Below the pieces are notes generated by a model. The model did not search any database. It was not told the DNA's origin and saw only the letters and a program-made list of their open reading frames with translations. The translations under genes and the position numbers were made by a program. A stretch of 58,026 bases of DNA from Spirochaetaceae bacterium (GTDB lineage Bacteria > Spirochaetota > Spirochaetia > Treponematales > Breznakiellaceae): NCBI GenBank assembly GCA_031277165.1, contig JAISLT010000009.1, positions 1-58,026 on the forward strand, given 5' to 3'. Shown piece by piece: positions 1 to 8,789 of the stretch. Within the stretch, counting starts at the first letter, position 1. The number at the start of each line of letters is the position of its first letter.

Positions 1-293
<293 letters not shown>

Positions 294-323
294 TTGTCCT
301 GGTCCGCAAAAAGCCGGTATACT
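294..323 (+). promoter_or_regulatory. Promoter of the first gene
   Basis: TTGTCC (294-299), an 18-bp spacer and TATACT (318-323). The expected transcription start is about 330, two bases before the ATG at 332, so the message would be essentially leaderless. Confidence 0.55.
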
Positions 324-331
324 CTTTAGAA

Positions 332-859
332 ATGGAAAAATCCCGCCTTATGGTTCGAGCGGCTGTTTGTATGTATGATTGTCTGCGCCTCGTTTTTTTG
401 TTATTCCTTATTGGCGCCTTTTCCGGTCCCCTGGGAATGTTCCGGGGTTTTGACCGGACCCTCCCCCACATAATGCTGGCGGCCCCTAATGGGCTTTTTC
501 CGCTTATGTCGTTCTTCCTCCTCCTTCGGTTTGAAGTTTCCAAATCCTACCTGCCCCTTTACATGGCGGGGAAAGCCCTGGCGGTGCTTTCCATGCTGTG
601 CTGGCTGGTTTTTACCTACTGGCAGATCCAGGGGCTTTCGGAACTGCTGGCCCTTGACACTAAGCCGGAGTTTGAAAATAAAATCGAAACCATTCACCGC
701 ATGGTATGGTTTCTTCTTGTGGGCCTTGCCGATATGGGTACAATTTTAGCCATGGCCCTGCTGCACTTTGAAGTCCCCGGCAAAGAAAATTGTCCGCAGG
801 ACCCCTCCGTTCACGCAGCGCCGTATATTTCTGCGGCGGCAGAAGAAGGGGGCCGCTGA
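332..859 (+). CDS. Hypothetical multi-pass membrane protein
   Basis: A 175-residue protein with three to four hydrophobic segments: near residues 12-32, around 50-65, about 80-100 and about 130-155. No family was recognised. I chose the ATG at 332 rather than an upstream in-frame start at 224 because a TATACT -10 box ends at 323 and the extra 36 residues look non-coding. The stop overlaps the next start (TGATG at 857-861), implying translational coupling to the MinD-like ATPase. It is therefore likely the first gene of a four-gene unit running through fapA-like and lgt. The function is unknown; a role at the envelope is only suggested by the membrane segments. Confidence 0.6.
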   Translation: MEKSRLMVRAAVCMYDCLRLVFLLFLIGAFSGPLGMFRGFDRTLPHIMLAAPNGLFPLMSFFLLLRFEVSKSYLPLYMAGKALAVLSMLCWLVFTYWQIQGLSELLALDTKPEFENKIETIHRMVWFLLVGLADMGTILAMALLHFEVPGKENCPQDPSVHAAPYISAAAEEGGR

Positions 860-1992
860 TGCGCATTATTCCCATTGCCAGTGGAAAGGGGGGGGTGGGA
901 AAATCCCTGGTGGCCGCCAATCTGGCGGTGGCCCTGGCCCAGGCGGGTCAACGGGTGGTGTTGGCGGACATGGATCTGGGGGCGTCGAACCTGCATCTGG
1001 TTTTGGGGTGCCAGTCCCCGGCCAGGGGAATTGGTACCTTGCTTAATAATACCAAGATCGATTTTTCCCAGGTAATCTTACAGACCGGCATCCGGGGCCT
1101 GCGGTTTATTCCGGGGGATCAAGAAATACCCGGCATGGCAAACCTTAAATCGTTCCAGCGCCAGGCCCTGGTCCGGCGGCTCCTTTCCCTGGCCCCGGAT
1201 ACGGATATTCTTATTCTGGATCTGGGAGCGGGGACCCATCAATCTATTTTAGATTTCTTTCTTCTTTCCGGCAGGGGAATAGTGGTCAGTTCCCCCGCGG
1301 TAACCGCCACCCTTAATGCGTATGTTTTTCTAAAGAACACCGTATTCCGCCTTATGTACACGGTATTTAAAAAAGGGACAGAGGCCTACAACTATCTGGA
1401 GGGGGTCCGCAAAGACAGCTCCGGAAAACAGCACCTGTACATTCCCCAGATACTTTCGGAAATTAACCGGATCGATCCCGAATCCCACAAAAAATATTTC
1501 GATGCCGCCGCCCATTTTCAGCCCCGGCTTATTATGAACATGATCGACGATCCCAAGGATGCCGATGTGGCCATGAAGATCCGCCGTTCCTGCGAAGAGT
1601 ACCTGGACATTAGGGTGGAACATCTGGGGGTTATGTACCGGGATTCGATCCAAGACACCGCCCTGGCGGCGCGGCTGCCGGTGGTGCTGTACAAACCCCA
1701 GGCGGTAATCTCCCAGGCCATGTACCGGATTGCGGACAAAATACGGGAATCGGCGGATGAAGAATTTACCCTCACGGACGAACATATTAACGGAAGCTTT
1801 CAAGAGGCCGCCCTGGAGGCGGAAATTGACTTTGATGCTAAAATGGAATATGTGGAAGAACTGCTCCATACCGGGGCCCTTACCCAGGGGGATCTTCTGG
1901 AAACCGTAAAATCCCAGCAGCTTGAGATAAACAAACTCAAGAAGGAAAATAATTTTTTAAAGCACAAGCTTTCCCAGGGATTCAAGACATAA
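859..1992 (+). CDS. MinD/FlhG-like P-loop ATPase with C-terminal coiled coil
   Basis: 377 residues. The N-terminus carries the deviant Walker A motif SGKGGVGKS (residues about 8-16), followed by the LADMDLGASN segment and the hydrophobic Walker B-like stretch ILILDLG, as in the MinD/ParA/FlhG family of membrane-switching ATPases. The last 60-70 residues (LETVKSQQLEINKLKKEN and after) read as a coiled coil, which ordinary MinD lacks. The ATG at 859 is preceded by GAAGAAGGGGG as ribosome site; a longer frame from 790 overlaps the upstream gene and adds nothing conserved. Its partner two bases on is a FapA/DUF342 protein, which hints at flagellar or polar assembly. Family assignment is firm, the cellular role is inference. 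Confidence 0.82.
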   Translation: MRIIPIASGKGGVGKSLVAANLAVALAQAGQRVVLADMDLGASNLHLVLGCQSPARGIGTLLNNTKIDFSQVILQTGIRGLRFIPGDQEIPGMANLKSFQRQALVRRLLSLAPDTDILILDLGAGTHQSILDFFLLSGRGIVVSSPAVTATLNAYVFLKNTVFRLMYTVFKKGTEAYNYLEGVRKDSSGKQHLYIPQILSEINRIDPESHKKYFDAAAHFQPRLIMNMIDDPKDADVAMKIRRSCEEYLDIRVEHLGVMYRDSIQDTALAARLPVVLYKPQAVISQAMYRIADKIRESADEEFTLTDEHINGSFQEAALEAEIDFDAKMEYVEELLHTGALTQGDLLETVKSQQLEINKLKKENNFLKHKLSQGFKT

Positions 1993-2005
1993 ACCGGGGT
2001 AGAAC

Positions 2006-4867
2006 ATGGCCGTTATCGCAAAGGGGAATGCGGAACTCATAATAAATCAGGAAGAAACCGAAGTAAAACTTCTTTTTACCCCGGACCCCCAGGGTTTGGG
2101 CTGGGACATCGATGCGGTGTTTAAAATTGCCCGGGAAAAAAATCTTAGCCCCCTGCCTGCGCCGGGGGACCTTGAAAAATTTATACAAAGGGCGGCCCGG
2201 TCTAAGGTTCCCATGGAAACAACGCTGGTCATGGGCCAGCCTGCGGAACCGGCGGCGCCGGAAACAGTGGCCTGGGAAACCCTGGCCATTCCCCAGGACA
2301 TTGTCCCCTTTAAAGAAGCGATCCTGGCCAAGGCGAAACCCCCGGACATTTTTCGGACCCGGATCGAACGGGTAAAACGAACCACGCTGGTTACAAAGCC
2401 GGGAAAATTCCCCTTCCTAAAAGCCAAAGAAGAAATTGTGGAGGTCTGGGACAAAAAAGAAATTAAAGAGCCCCTGCAGGTGGATGGTCAAATACGGGAT
2501 CTTCGCTATGCCGGCCGGGATAAAAAAATAGGAACCCTGGCCTTGGCAAAACCGGGCAAGCCGGGAAAAAATATATATGGCCGGCCCATAGTTCCCCCGG
2601 CCCCGGCGGATCCGCTGTTCTACCTGGGGGCGGGGATCCGCAGAGAAAAAAATGAACTGTGGTCCGGCTGTCCGGGCTTTGTCCGCATCGGCGAAAACTG
2701 GGCGGATATTGTCCCCCTGGCAAAACCGGACTGGAACATTACCCTGGGATCCGACGGGATTACCCGGTTCCTTACTTTTTATCCCGGGGATTCTCATTTT
2801 ACCCCGCCGGATGCAGAGGCGATCCTGGATGCGGCCCGGAAAAAGGGGGCGGAAGAAGAGGCCCTGGTAAACCCTGCGGAAATAAACCTGGCCATAGCCC
2901 GGTCAATGCAGACCGGAAGGGAACTGCTGGCCTTTCCCCTCTTTATCACCCTGGAGCCGGAGGCCCGGGTGGAGGTTTCTGCGGACCTTCAACGGGCGGA
3001 ACTTTTTCTGCGTAAGGGTACCGCCGGGGCGCCGCCCCTGGAGATGGGCCGTATATCCAGGGCCATTAAAGATTCGCGGGTTCAGGGTTTTAATGCGGAG
3101 GAATTAAAAAAGGCTGTCCATTCCTTTATGGAAGGCAGCGCCCTTACCTTGCGGTATCTTTTGGCGGAGGGCCGGGGGGCCACCAGGGGGGCGGATAAGG
3201 AGGTACTCCTTTTGGCCAAGCCCCTGGAGGCGGAACTTAAAACAGCCCTGCTTGCCCGGCTTGGGAAATTACAGACCGTGCCCGATCCCCGGCAGGGATT
3301 TCCCGCCTCCGAAGCGGAACAATTCTGCCTGGTGGAAAAGGGGAGTATCCTGGCGCAGATAAGCCGACCCGCCCAGGGGGAACAGGGCAGGGACGTATAC
3401 GGGGGCCTTATTCCGGGGCTCCCCGGCAATGATCCGGAATTAAAGCTTTTTAGGGGCCTTTACCAGCGGGACGCGGATATTGTGGCCGACATAAGCGGCC
3501 TGCTTCTGGTTAAAGGAAGCGGCAAAGTGTTTTGGGGAACCATCATCGATTACCGGGATGCCCAGATTACGGTGCATATAACGGAAGACGACATGGAAGC
3601 CTCGGCGGATCTAACCGGCGAACGTGGACCGGGCCGGCCCCTGGCGGAAGAGGGGGTGTACCGGGCCCTGGCAGAAGCGGGGGTAACCAGGGGCATTGAT
3701 AAGGAGGCGGTGGAAACCGCCTGCAAGCTGGCGGTTCTAAAGGGAAGGGCCCTCCAGGTAGTGGCCCGGGGAGAAGCGCCGGTGGCCGCCGGCGGGGTAG
3801 AGATAAACTGGCGCATCCCGGTCCGGGCTTTGCAGAACAAAATTTCCGTTACCCCCGGCATGGTCCTGGCGGAGCTGCATGAATCCGCCCAGGGTAAAAA
3901 GGGCTTTACCGTCCGGGGAAAAGAACTGGCGGCGGAGGATCACCGGGACCTTGTCTGGGATGGGACCGTCCTTGCCAAAGAAGACGGGGGCCTCAAGATC
4001 CTTACCGCAGCCCAGGGGGGTGAACTGGTCTTTGACGGCGCCCGGGTGTCGGTTGTTACCCTTAAAGAAATTAAGGGCGATGTGGAAACCGCCGCGGAAA
4101 ACGTCCGGTTTCCCGGCGAGGTACGGATCACCGGCAAGGTGTACCCCGGCTGCAGCGTCATGGGCGGAAAGGATATTTTTATCGGCGGCAGCGTCGAAGG
4201 GGCCCTGGTTTCCTCCGGGGGCAAGGCGGTAATAGTCCAGGGAATCAACGGCCGCGGCAAGGGGGTTGTCCGGGCCCGGACCACCATAGACACGGCCTTT
4301 GCCGAGGCCGCCACATTGCTTGGGGTAGAGGATATACGGATTGTGGGCCGCTGTATTTCCTGCCAGGTAAAGACCAATGGCCGGGTACTGCTTACCGGCG
4401 AAAACGGCCGGCTGGCTGGGGGGATTTGCCGGGCCCGCCGGGGAATTCGGGCCGCCGAACTGGGGGACGAAAAAAAGGGGGGCGCCGAAATTTCCTTTGG
4501 GCAGGATTATCTGATCCAGGACCAGATTGAAATGGCGGAACGGGAACTGGAAAAGATCCGCGCCGCCCTGATAAAAATCGAAAAAACCATACAGGAAACG
4601 CCGGAAAACTCCCCGCTGTTGGGGGGCGCCCGGACAGAAAAGGTCCGGATCCTTAAATTAAAGGAACAGTACTCCCTGAAAATTTTTACCCTCCGGGAAA
4701 AATTCGAAGAACACCATGAATCGGAAATAGCCGTAAAAGGGATCGTCCATCCGGGGGTGGTCATGGAAAGTCATGGCCGGTATTATGAGATCACCGAAAA
4801 AAGACAGGGAGTTGTCTTTTGGTTTAACAAAGAAACCGGGCGGATCATGGAAAAGAGGTTACAATGA
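2006..4867 (+). CDS. FapA family protein (DUF342), polar/flagellar assembly-type
   Basis: A 953-residue protein. The N-terminal part is mixed alpha/beta. The central region contains the FapA/DUF342 signature (for example the GREL/GRDVYGG-type segments near residues 455-475 and the earlier GKNIYGRPI near 190). The later part (about 670-800) is glycine-rich beta-repeat typical of the FapA right-handed beta solenoid. Residues about 825-900 form a coiled coil before a short C-terminal domain. FapA proteins act in polar localisation or surface-sensing circuits in several bacteria; the exact role here is not known. It lies 13 bp after the MinD-like gene, and its last four bases overlap the start of lgt (ATGA), so the three are probably cotranscribed. 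It is longer than the usual 450-650 residues, and the C-terminal coiled-coil part explains much of the excess. Confidence 0.8.
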   Translation: MAVIAKGNAELIINQEETEVKLLFTPDPQGLGWDIDAVFKIAREKNLSPLPAPGDLEKFIQRAARSKVPMETTLVMGQPAEPAAPETVAWETLAIPQDIVPFKEAILAKAKPPDIFRTRIERVKRTTLVTKPGKFPFLKAKEEIVEVWDKKEIKEPLQVDGQIRDLRYAGRDKKIGTLALAKPGKPGKNIYGRPIVPPAPADPLFYLGAGIRREKNELWSGCPGFVRIGENWADIVPLAKPDWNITLGSDGITRFLTFYPGDSHFTPPDAEAILDAARKKGAEEEALVNPAEINLAIARSMQTGRELLAFPLFITLEPEARVEVSADLQRAELFLRKGTAGAPPLEMGRISRAIKDSRVQGFNAEELKKAVHSFMEGSALTLRYLLAEGRGATRGADKEVLLLAKPLEAELKTALLARLGKLQTVPDPRQGFPASEAEQFCLVEKGSILAQISRPAQGEQGRDVYGGLIPGLPGNDPELKLFRGLYQRDADIVADISGLLLVKGSGKVFWGTIIDYRDAQITVHITEDDMEASADLTGERGPGRPLAEEGVYRALAEAGVTRGIDKEAVETACKLAVLKGRALQVVARGEAPVAAGGVEINWRIPVRALQNKISVTPGMVLAELHESAQGKKGFTVRGKELAAEDHRDLVWDGTVLAKEDGGLKILTAAQGGELVFDGARVSVVTLKEIKGDVETAAENVRFPGEVRITGKVYPGCSVMGGKDIFIGGSVEGALVSSGGKAVIVQGINGRGKGVVRARTTIDTAFAEAATLLGVEDIRIVGRCISCQVKTNGRVLLTGENGRLAGGICRARRGIRAAELGDEKKGGAEISFGQDYLIQDQIEMAERELEKIRAALIKIEKTIQETPENSPLLGGARTEKVRILKLKEQYSLKIFTLREKFEEHHESEIAVKGIVHPGVVMESHGRYYEITEKRQGVVFWFNKETGRIMEKRLQ

Positions 4868-5883
4868 TATTGGCAGTTCAATTTCCCTCCTGGCTAAGGC
4901 CCGAGATTATTCCGGGGCTTCCCTTCCGCTGGTACGGCCTTATGTACCTGGTGGCCTTTGGCATTGCCTGGCTGCTTTACCGGCAGCAGGTCCGGGAGCG
5001 GAATTTTCCCATAAGCGAAGAACAGCTTTCGAGCCTTTTCTTCTGGGGGATCCTGTCCCTGGTCTTGGGGGCCCGGATCCTCTCTACCATGGTATACGAA
5101 ACCCATGTGGCGTATTACCGGCAGCCCTGGCTTGTTTTTTGGCCCTTCCAAAACGGCCGCTTTACCGGCCTTTCGGGGATGAGCTACCACGGCGGGGTTA
5201 TCGGCGGCATTTTGGCCATTCTAATCTATTCCGCCCGGCATCGTTTTGATTACCGGGAAATTGGGGACATGTTTGCCGCCAGCATACCCCTGGGGTATAC
5301 CGCCGGCCGGCTGGGTAACTTTATTAACGGTGAACTGTATGGCCGGGTTACCTCAGGACCCCTGGGGATGATCTTTCCCGGGGCGGAACTTTCCACCCGG
5401 GAGCGGTGGGTCCGGGAGCTGGCGGAAAAGATGAACATCCCCGCCGTGGGGGATTTTGTCAACCTGCCCAGGCATCCTTCGCAGCTCTACGAAGCCCTCT
5501 TTGAAGGGGTGGTTCTGTGGATTATTATCTGGCTGCTGCGGAACAAAAAACCCTTTAAGGGGTTCCTGGTGGGAATCTACCTTGCCGGATACGGATTCTT
5601 CCGTTTCCTAATCGAATATTTTAGGGAGCCCGATGCAGACCTGGGGTATAGAATTACCCTGGTTAAAACCAGGGTACCCCCGGCGCTTTTTACCTCGCCC
5701 TTTAATTTTTCCACCGGTCAGATATTCTGCTTTGCCATGATTGTCCTGGCCCTGGTGTGGCTGCTTATTGCTTCCCGGCTTCCGGACAGGGAGCCGGTCC
5801 GCGTGTACCCCCCGGCGGGCGGGGATGCCGCGGAACGCAAAGAAGAAAGCCGCCAAACCAAACGCGGAACAAGAAAAAATTAA
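4864..5883 (+). CDS. lgt: Prolipoprotein diacylglyceryl transferase
   Basis: 339 residues. Lgt transfers diacylglycerol from phosphatidylglycerol to the lipobox cysteine of prolipoproteins in the inner membrane. The N-terminal FRWYGLMYL segment, the LSGMSYHGGVIGG motif (about residues 102-116) and the RLGNFINGELYGR signature (about 152-164) are all present, along with several membrane helices. There is a polar charged C-terminal tail of about 30 residues. It starts inside the fapA-like stop (ATGA). Several lipoproteins in this window (rfuA, 16815, 21950, 52056) would be its clients. Confidence 0.97.
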   Translation: MILAVQFPSWLRPEIIPGLPFRWYGLMYLVAFGIAWLLYRQQVRERNFPISEEQLSSLFFWGILSLVLGARILSTMVYETHVAYYRQPWLVFWPFQNGRFTGLSGMSYHGGVIGGILAILIYSARHRFDYREIGDMFAASIPLGYTAGRLGNFINGELYGRVTSGPLGMIFPGAELSTRERWVRELAEKMNIPAVGDFVNLPRHPSQLYEALFEGVVLWIIIWLLRNKKPFKGFLVGIYLAGYGFFRFLIEYFREPDADLGYRITLVKTRVPPALFTSPFNFSTGQIFCFAMIVLALVWLLIASRLPDREPVRVYPPAGGDAAERKEESRQTKRGTRKN

Positions 5884-5922
5884 GCCGGCAGGGTGTAGCA
5901 TCTATATGGGCGTCATATCCTG

Positions 5923-6309
5923 CTAATCGCCCCCGTCCAATACCGATTTTACCCGCTTGATCAGCGCATCGGGGACAAAGGGCTTTACGATATATCCCTC
6001 CGCTTCAAAGGCCATGGCTTGATCGATAAATTGGGGATTAGCGTGGCTTGTGACAAAAATTACAGGAATGTTTTTAAACTCAGGGTTTCTTTTTAACAGC
6101 CCCAAAAATTCCAGGCCGGAAATTTCGGGCATTTCAATATCCAGCAGGATAAGATCCACCTTGACCTGTTCAAGTATTTCCAGCGCCAAAGAGGCAGATT
6201 TTGCAAGCCGGACATCGTACTCATACTGAAGGATGGCACGGATCGTGGTAAGGCTTACCGCCATATCATCCACCGCCAGAATCACCCTCTTCCCGCTTGA
6301 TTTTGTCAT
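5923..6309 (-). CDS. Stand-alone receiver (CheY-like) protein
   Basis: 128 residues, a single receiver domain. The acidic pair VDD (residues 14-16), the phospho-acceptor aspartate in LILLDIEMP (about 57), the threonine/serine of IFVTS and the lysine of IVKPF are all in place, so it should be phosphorylated. No output domain is attached. It is transcribed away from thrC from a shared palindromic -10 box at 6317-6324. The start codon at 6309 is one base after the predicted transcription start, so the mRNA is probably leaderless. The partner kinase is not in this window. Confidence 0.88.
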   Translation of the reverse strand: MTKSSGKRVILAVDDMAVSLTTIRAILQYEYDVRLAKSASLALEILEQVKVDLILLDIEMPEISGLEFLGLLKRNPEFKNIPVIFVTSHANPQFIDQAMAFEAEGYIVKPFVPDALIKRVKSVLDGGD

Positions 6310-6346
6310 ACCGGACAGTATACTATGGCTATAAACGTTGTTGCAA
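6297..6346. promoter_or_regulatory. Bidirectional promoter between the receiver gene and thrC
   Basis: The palindrome AGTATACT (6317-6324) gives a TATACT -10 box on both strands. Rightward: TTGATT (6297-6302), 16-bp spacer, TATACT (6319-6324). Leftward: TTGCAA (6346-6341 on the minus strand), 18-bp spacer, TATACT (6322-6317). Confidence 0.65.
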
Positions 6347-6353
6347 GGCCCAT

Positions 6354-7796
6354 ATGTATTATTACAGTACCAGAGACAGATCCCTGTTTTTTTCCTTTAA
6401 GGACGCGGCCTTAACCGGCCTGGCCCCGGATGGGGGGCTTTTTATTCCCGGGCAGATCCCCGCTTACCGGGGGGCGGTAAAAAGATCCCTTTCTTCCATG
6501 TCCTTCTGCGACATTGCCTGCGAGACCATACTGCCCTATGTAGAAAAAGATCTGCCCCCTTCGGTTCTGGAAGAAATAATCGCCGGCGCTTTTTCCTTTC
6601 CCGCCCCGCTGGTTCCCGCGGACCGGGAAGGGGCCGCCTTGGGCGCTCCCCTGGTACTGGAACTTTTCCACGGCCCCACCGCGGCCTTTAAGGATTTTGG
6701 GGCCCGCTTTATGGCCCGGACTTTTTCGTACCTTCGCCGGGGCGAAGACCGGCCCCTGCGGATCCTTACGGCAACTTCCGGGGATACCGGCGGGGCGGTG
6801 GCCGACGGCTTTTTTGGAGTGGCGGGCATTGCCGTGACGATCCTTTACCCAAAGGGCCGGGTCTCGGAACTGCAGGAAAAACAGATCGCCGGATTGGGGG
6901 GCAATATTTCCGCCCTGGCGGTGGAGGGCAGTTTTGACGACTGCCAGACCCTGGTTAAGGCGGCCTTTGGAGATGCGGCCCTGGGGAAAAAGCTAAGCCT
7001 TTCTTCCGCCAATTCCATTAACATTTCTCGGCTCCTTCCCCAGGCGGTGTACTATGCCGCCGCCGCGGGAAAAATCCTGGGGGGCCGCCTTGACGGCGAC
7101 GGAACCGCTACCCCCCGGACTCGTCCCGTCCCAGCGGGCGATGCCGCTCCGGCCCCGTCCGGGAACATTCGAACGGTCCCAATGAAAAATGCCGGTGCGG
7201 CGATCTTCTGCGTCCCCAGCGGGAATTTTGGAAACCTTACCGCGGGGCTTTATGCCATGGCCATGGGGGCCCCCATCGCTGGGTTTATCGCCGCCACCAA
7301 TATCAACAGGACCGTGCCGGATTACTTAGAAAGCGGTGAATATCGCACCCGCCTTTCCCAGCCCACCATTTCCAATGCCATGGACGTGGGCGCCCCAAGT
7401 AACTTTGAACGCATGAGCGCCCACTGGAATTACCAGGACCTGCGCCGCATGATCCGCGGGGTATGGGTGGACGACGACGAGACCCGCAGTACCATCGGCG
7501 GGGTTTACCGGGATCATGGGTACTACCTTGATCCCCATGGCGCCGTGGCCTGGACCGCGGTACAAAAACTACGGCAAAGCGGCGGAGCCCTGTTACCGGG
7601 AAGCTCCGCCGGGGGCCCTGTGGCGGTGCTGGCCACCGCCCATCCGGCAAAATTTTCCGCCGCGGTGGAACCCCTCACAGGGCCCGTTCCCGTGCCGCGA
7701 TCAATACAAAGGGCCCTGGATAGGACCGCCCGGGCCCGGACCATTCCGGCGGATCCGGCGGCCCTGCGGGATTTTTTGCTGGAAGACCCGGTTTAA
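6354..7796 (+). CDS. thrC: Threonine synthase
   Basis: 480 residues from the ATG at 6354, whose product begins MYYYSTRDRS as in the bacterial ThrC family; a longer frame from 6297 would run through the promoter. ThrC is a PLP enzyme converting O-phosphohomoserine to threonine. The N-terminal LAPDGGLFIPG motif and the PLP-lysine region GPTAAFKDFGARF (about residues 104-116) are visible, as are TSGDTGGAV and VPSGNFGNLTAG. A low-complexity stretch of about 35 residues rich in Pro, Ala and Arg (around 245-280) interrupts the family pattern just before VPSGNFG. The leader is about 23 nt with only a weak AAGG ribosome site. Confidence 0.95.
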   Translation: MYYYSTRDRSLFFSFKDAALTGLAPDGGLFIPGQIPAYRGAVKRSLSSMSFCDIACETILPYVEKDLPPSVLEEIIAGAFSFPAPLVPADREGAALGAPLVLELFHGPTAAFKDFGARFMARTFSYLRRGEDRPLRILTATSGDTGGAVADGFFGVAGIAVTILYPKGRVSELQEKQIAGLGGNISALAVEGSFDDCQTLVKAAFGDAALGKKLSLSSANSINISRLLPQAVYYAAAAGKILGGRLDGDGTATPRTRPVPAGDAAPAPSGNIRTVPMKNAGAAIFCVPSGNFGNLTAGLYAMAMGAPIAGFIAATNINRTVPDYLESGEYRTRLSQPTISNAMDVGAPSNFERMSAHWNYQDLRRMIRGVWVDDDETRSTIGGVYRDHGYYLDPHGAVAWTAVQKLRQSGGALLPGSSAGGPVAVLATAHPAKFSAAVEPLTGPVPVPRSIQRALDRTARARTIPADPAALRDFLLEDPV

Positions 7797-7843
7797 CTTC
7801 AGGGAGGCCCATGGGGGCGGATGATCCGGATGGCGAAGGTACA

Positions 7844-7934
7844 TATACTCCATAGATTTGGGTTTGCAGGTAAAGAATCAGCTAATTACCTGCGAACAAT
7901 TATAATCGGAATTCTAAGACAATTTCAAATTGTC
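7844..7934 (+). repeat. Two-hairpin 5'-UTR repeat, copy 1
   Basis: A 91-bp element starting TATACTCCATAG. It contains a hairpin (GCAGGTAA...TTACCTGC arms at about 7865-7893), a linker with CGGAATTCT, and a palindrome GACAATTTCAAATTGTC at 7918-7934. A close relative lies in front of rfuA on the minus strand (48611-48707), and a diverged one at 16735-16800. It ends 16 bp before the Shine-Dalgarno of the nuclease gene. A homologous element in the same position before rfuA argues that it is a defined module. Confidence 0.7.
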
Positions 7935-7965
7935 CGGAACAAAAATACGGGGAGGTAAAACCAGG

Positions 7966-8706
7966 GTGCATAAACAAAAATCCCCGGGGGCCGTATTCTG
8001 CCGGAAGATTCTTTTTCTGTTGACCCTGGCCCTTACGGCATTTCCCGCCGGGGGCGAAAATCCGCTTACCGTGTACATTACCAATTCCGGCAGACGGTAC
8101 CACCGGGAAGACTGTTCCTCCCTCCGGCGGTCCCGGGTTCCGGTGTCCCTGGAGGATGCGGTCCGGTCGGGTTACGAGCCCTGCCTGGTCTGCAATCCCC
8201 CGGTCCTTTCCTCCCCGGTTCCGGGCCGGGCCGGTATTTACCGGGTCAACCGGGAAGAACCGGCGGGCTGCGAGGGGGTGGATTTTTCCCGGCTTATCTG
8301 GGGGGAGGTAGTGGATCATGTGGACGGCGACACGATCCGGGTACGGATCCCTAATCCGCCGGCGGAATTGCGGACCCTCGAAACGGTCCGGCTTATTGGG
8401 GTGGATACCCCGGAAACGGTACACCCCCGGCGGGGCCTGGAGGCGTTTGGAAAGGAAGCCAGCGATTTTACCAAGACCCGGCTCTTGGGAGAAACCGTGT
8501 ATCTGGCCTTTGACTGGGAACTTCGGGACCGTTATGGCCGGCTCCTGGCTTATGTGTATACCCAGGACCGGCGCTGCCATAATGCGGAAATAATCCGGCA
8601 GGGTTTTGGCCACGCCTATACCCGGTACAGCTTTCGCTTTATGGAAGAATTCCGCAGCCTGGAACAGGAAGCCCGGCAGAAAAAACGGGGACTGTGGGGA
8701 TCCTAA
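7966..8706 (+). CDS. Secreted thermonuclease-family (SNase-like) protein
   Basis: About 246 residues from a GTG at 7966, chosen because GGAGG (7951-7955) lies 10 bp upstream and the product then starts with a clean signal peptide (KILFLLTLALTAFPAGG). A CxxC-type segment follows (YHREDCSSLRRS to GYEPCLVCNPP), which may bind zinc. The SNase OB-fold comes next: GDTIRVRI (metal-binding Asp), VRLIGVDTPET (Arg, Asp and catalytic Glu) and RYGRLLAYVY (second Arg). All five active-site positions of staphylococcal nuclease have counterparts, so it should be an active Ca-dependent nuclease acting outside the cytoplasm. It stands alone and follows the two-hairpin element. Confidence 0.88.
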   Translation: MHKQKSPGAVFCRKILFLLTLALTAFPAGGENPLTVYITNSGRRYHREDCSSLRRSRVPVSLEDAVRSGYEPCLVCNPPVLSSPVPGRAGIYRVNREEPAGCEGVDFSRLIWGEVVDHVDGDTIRVRIPNPPAELRTLETVRLIGVDTPETVHPRRGLEAFGKEASDFTKTRLLGETVYLAFDWELRDRYGRLLAYVYTQDRRCHNAEIIRQGFGHAYTRYSFRFMEEFRSLEQEARQKKRGLWGS

Positions 8707-8789
8707 AACATCACCGGCATAAAAAACCGCCGCGGCAAGGGGCAGGCCGTTATGCGGTCAATTTAGATGCCGTATCCCGCCGGCTGAAT

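Noticed and set aside
6297-6353. Upstream start of thrC at 6297
   Set aside because: Would translate through the promoter; the family N-terminus begins at 6354.
7810-7860. Small peptide gene between thrC and the nuclease
   Set aside because: GGGAGG precedes an ATG, but the frame is very short and overlaps the repeat element; no support.
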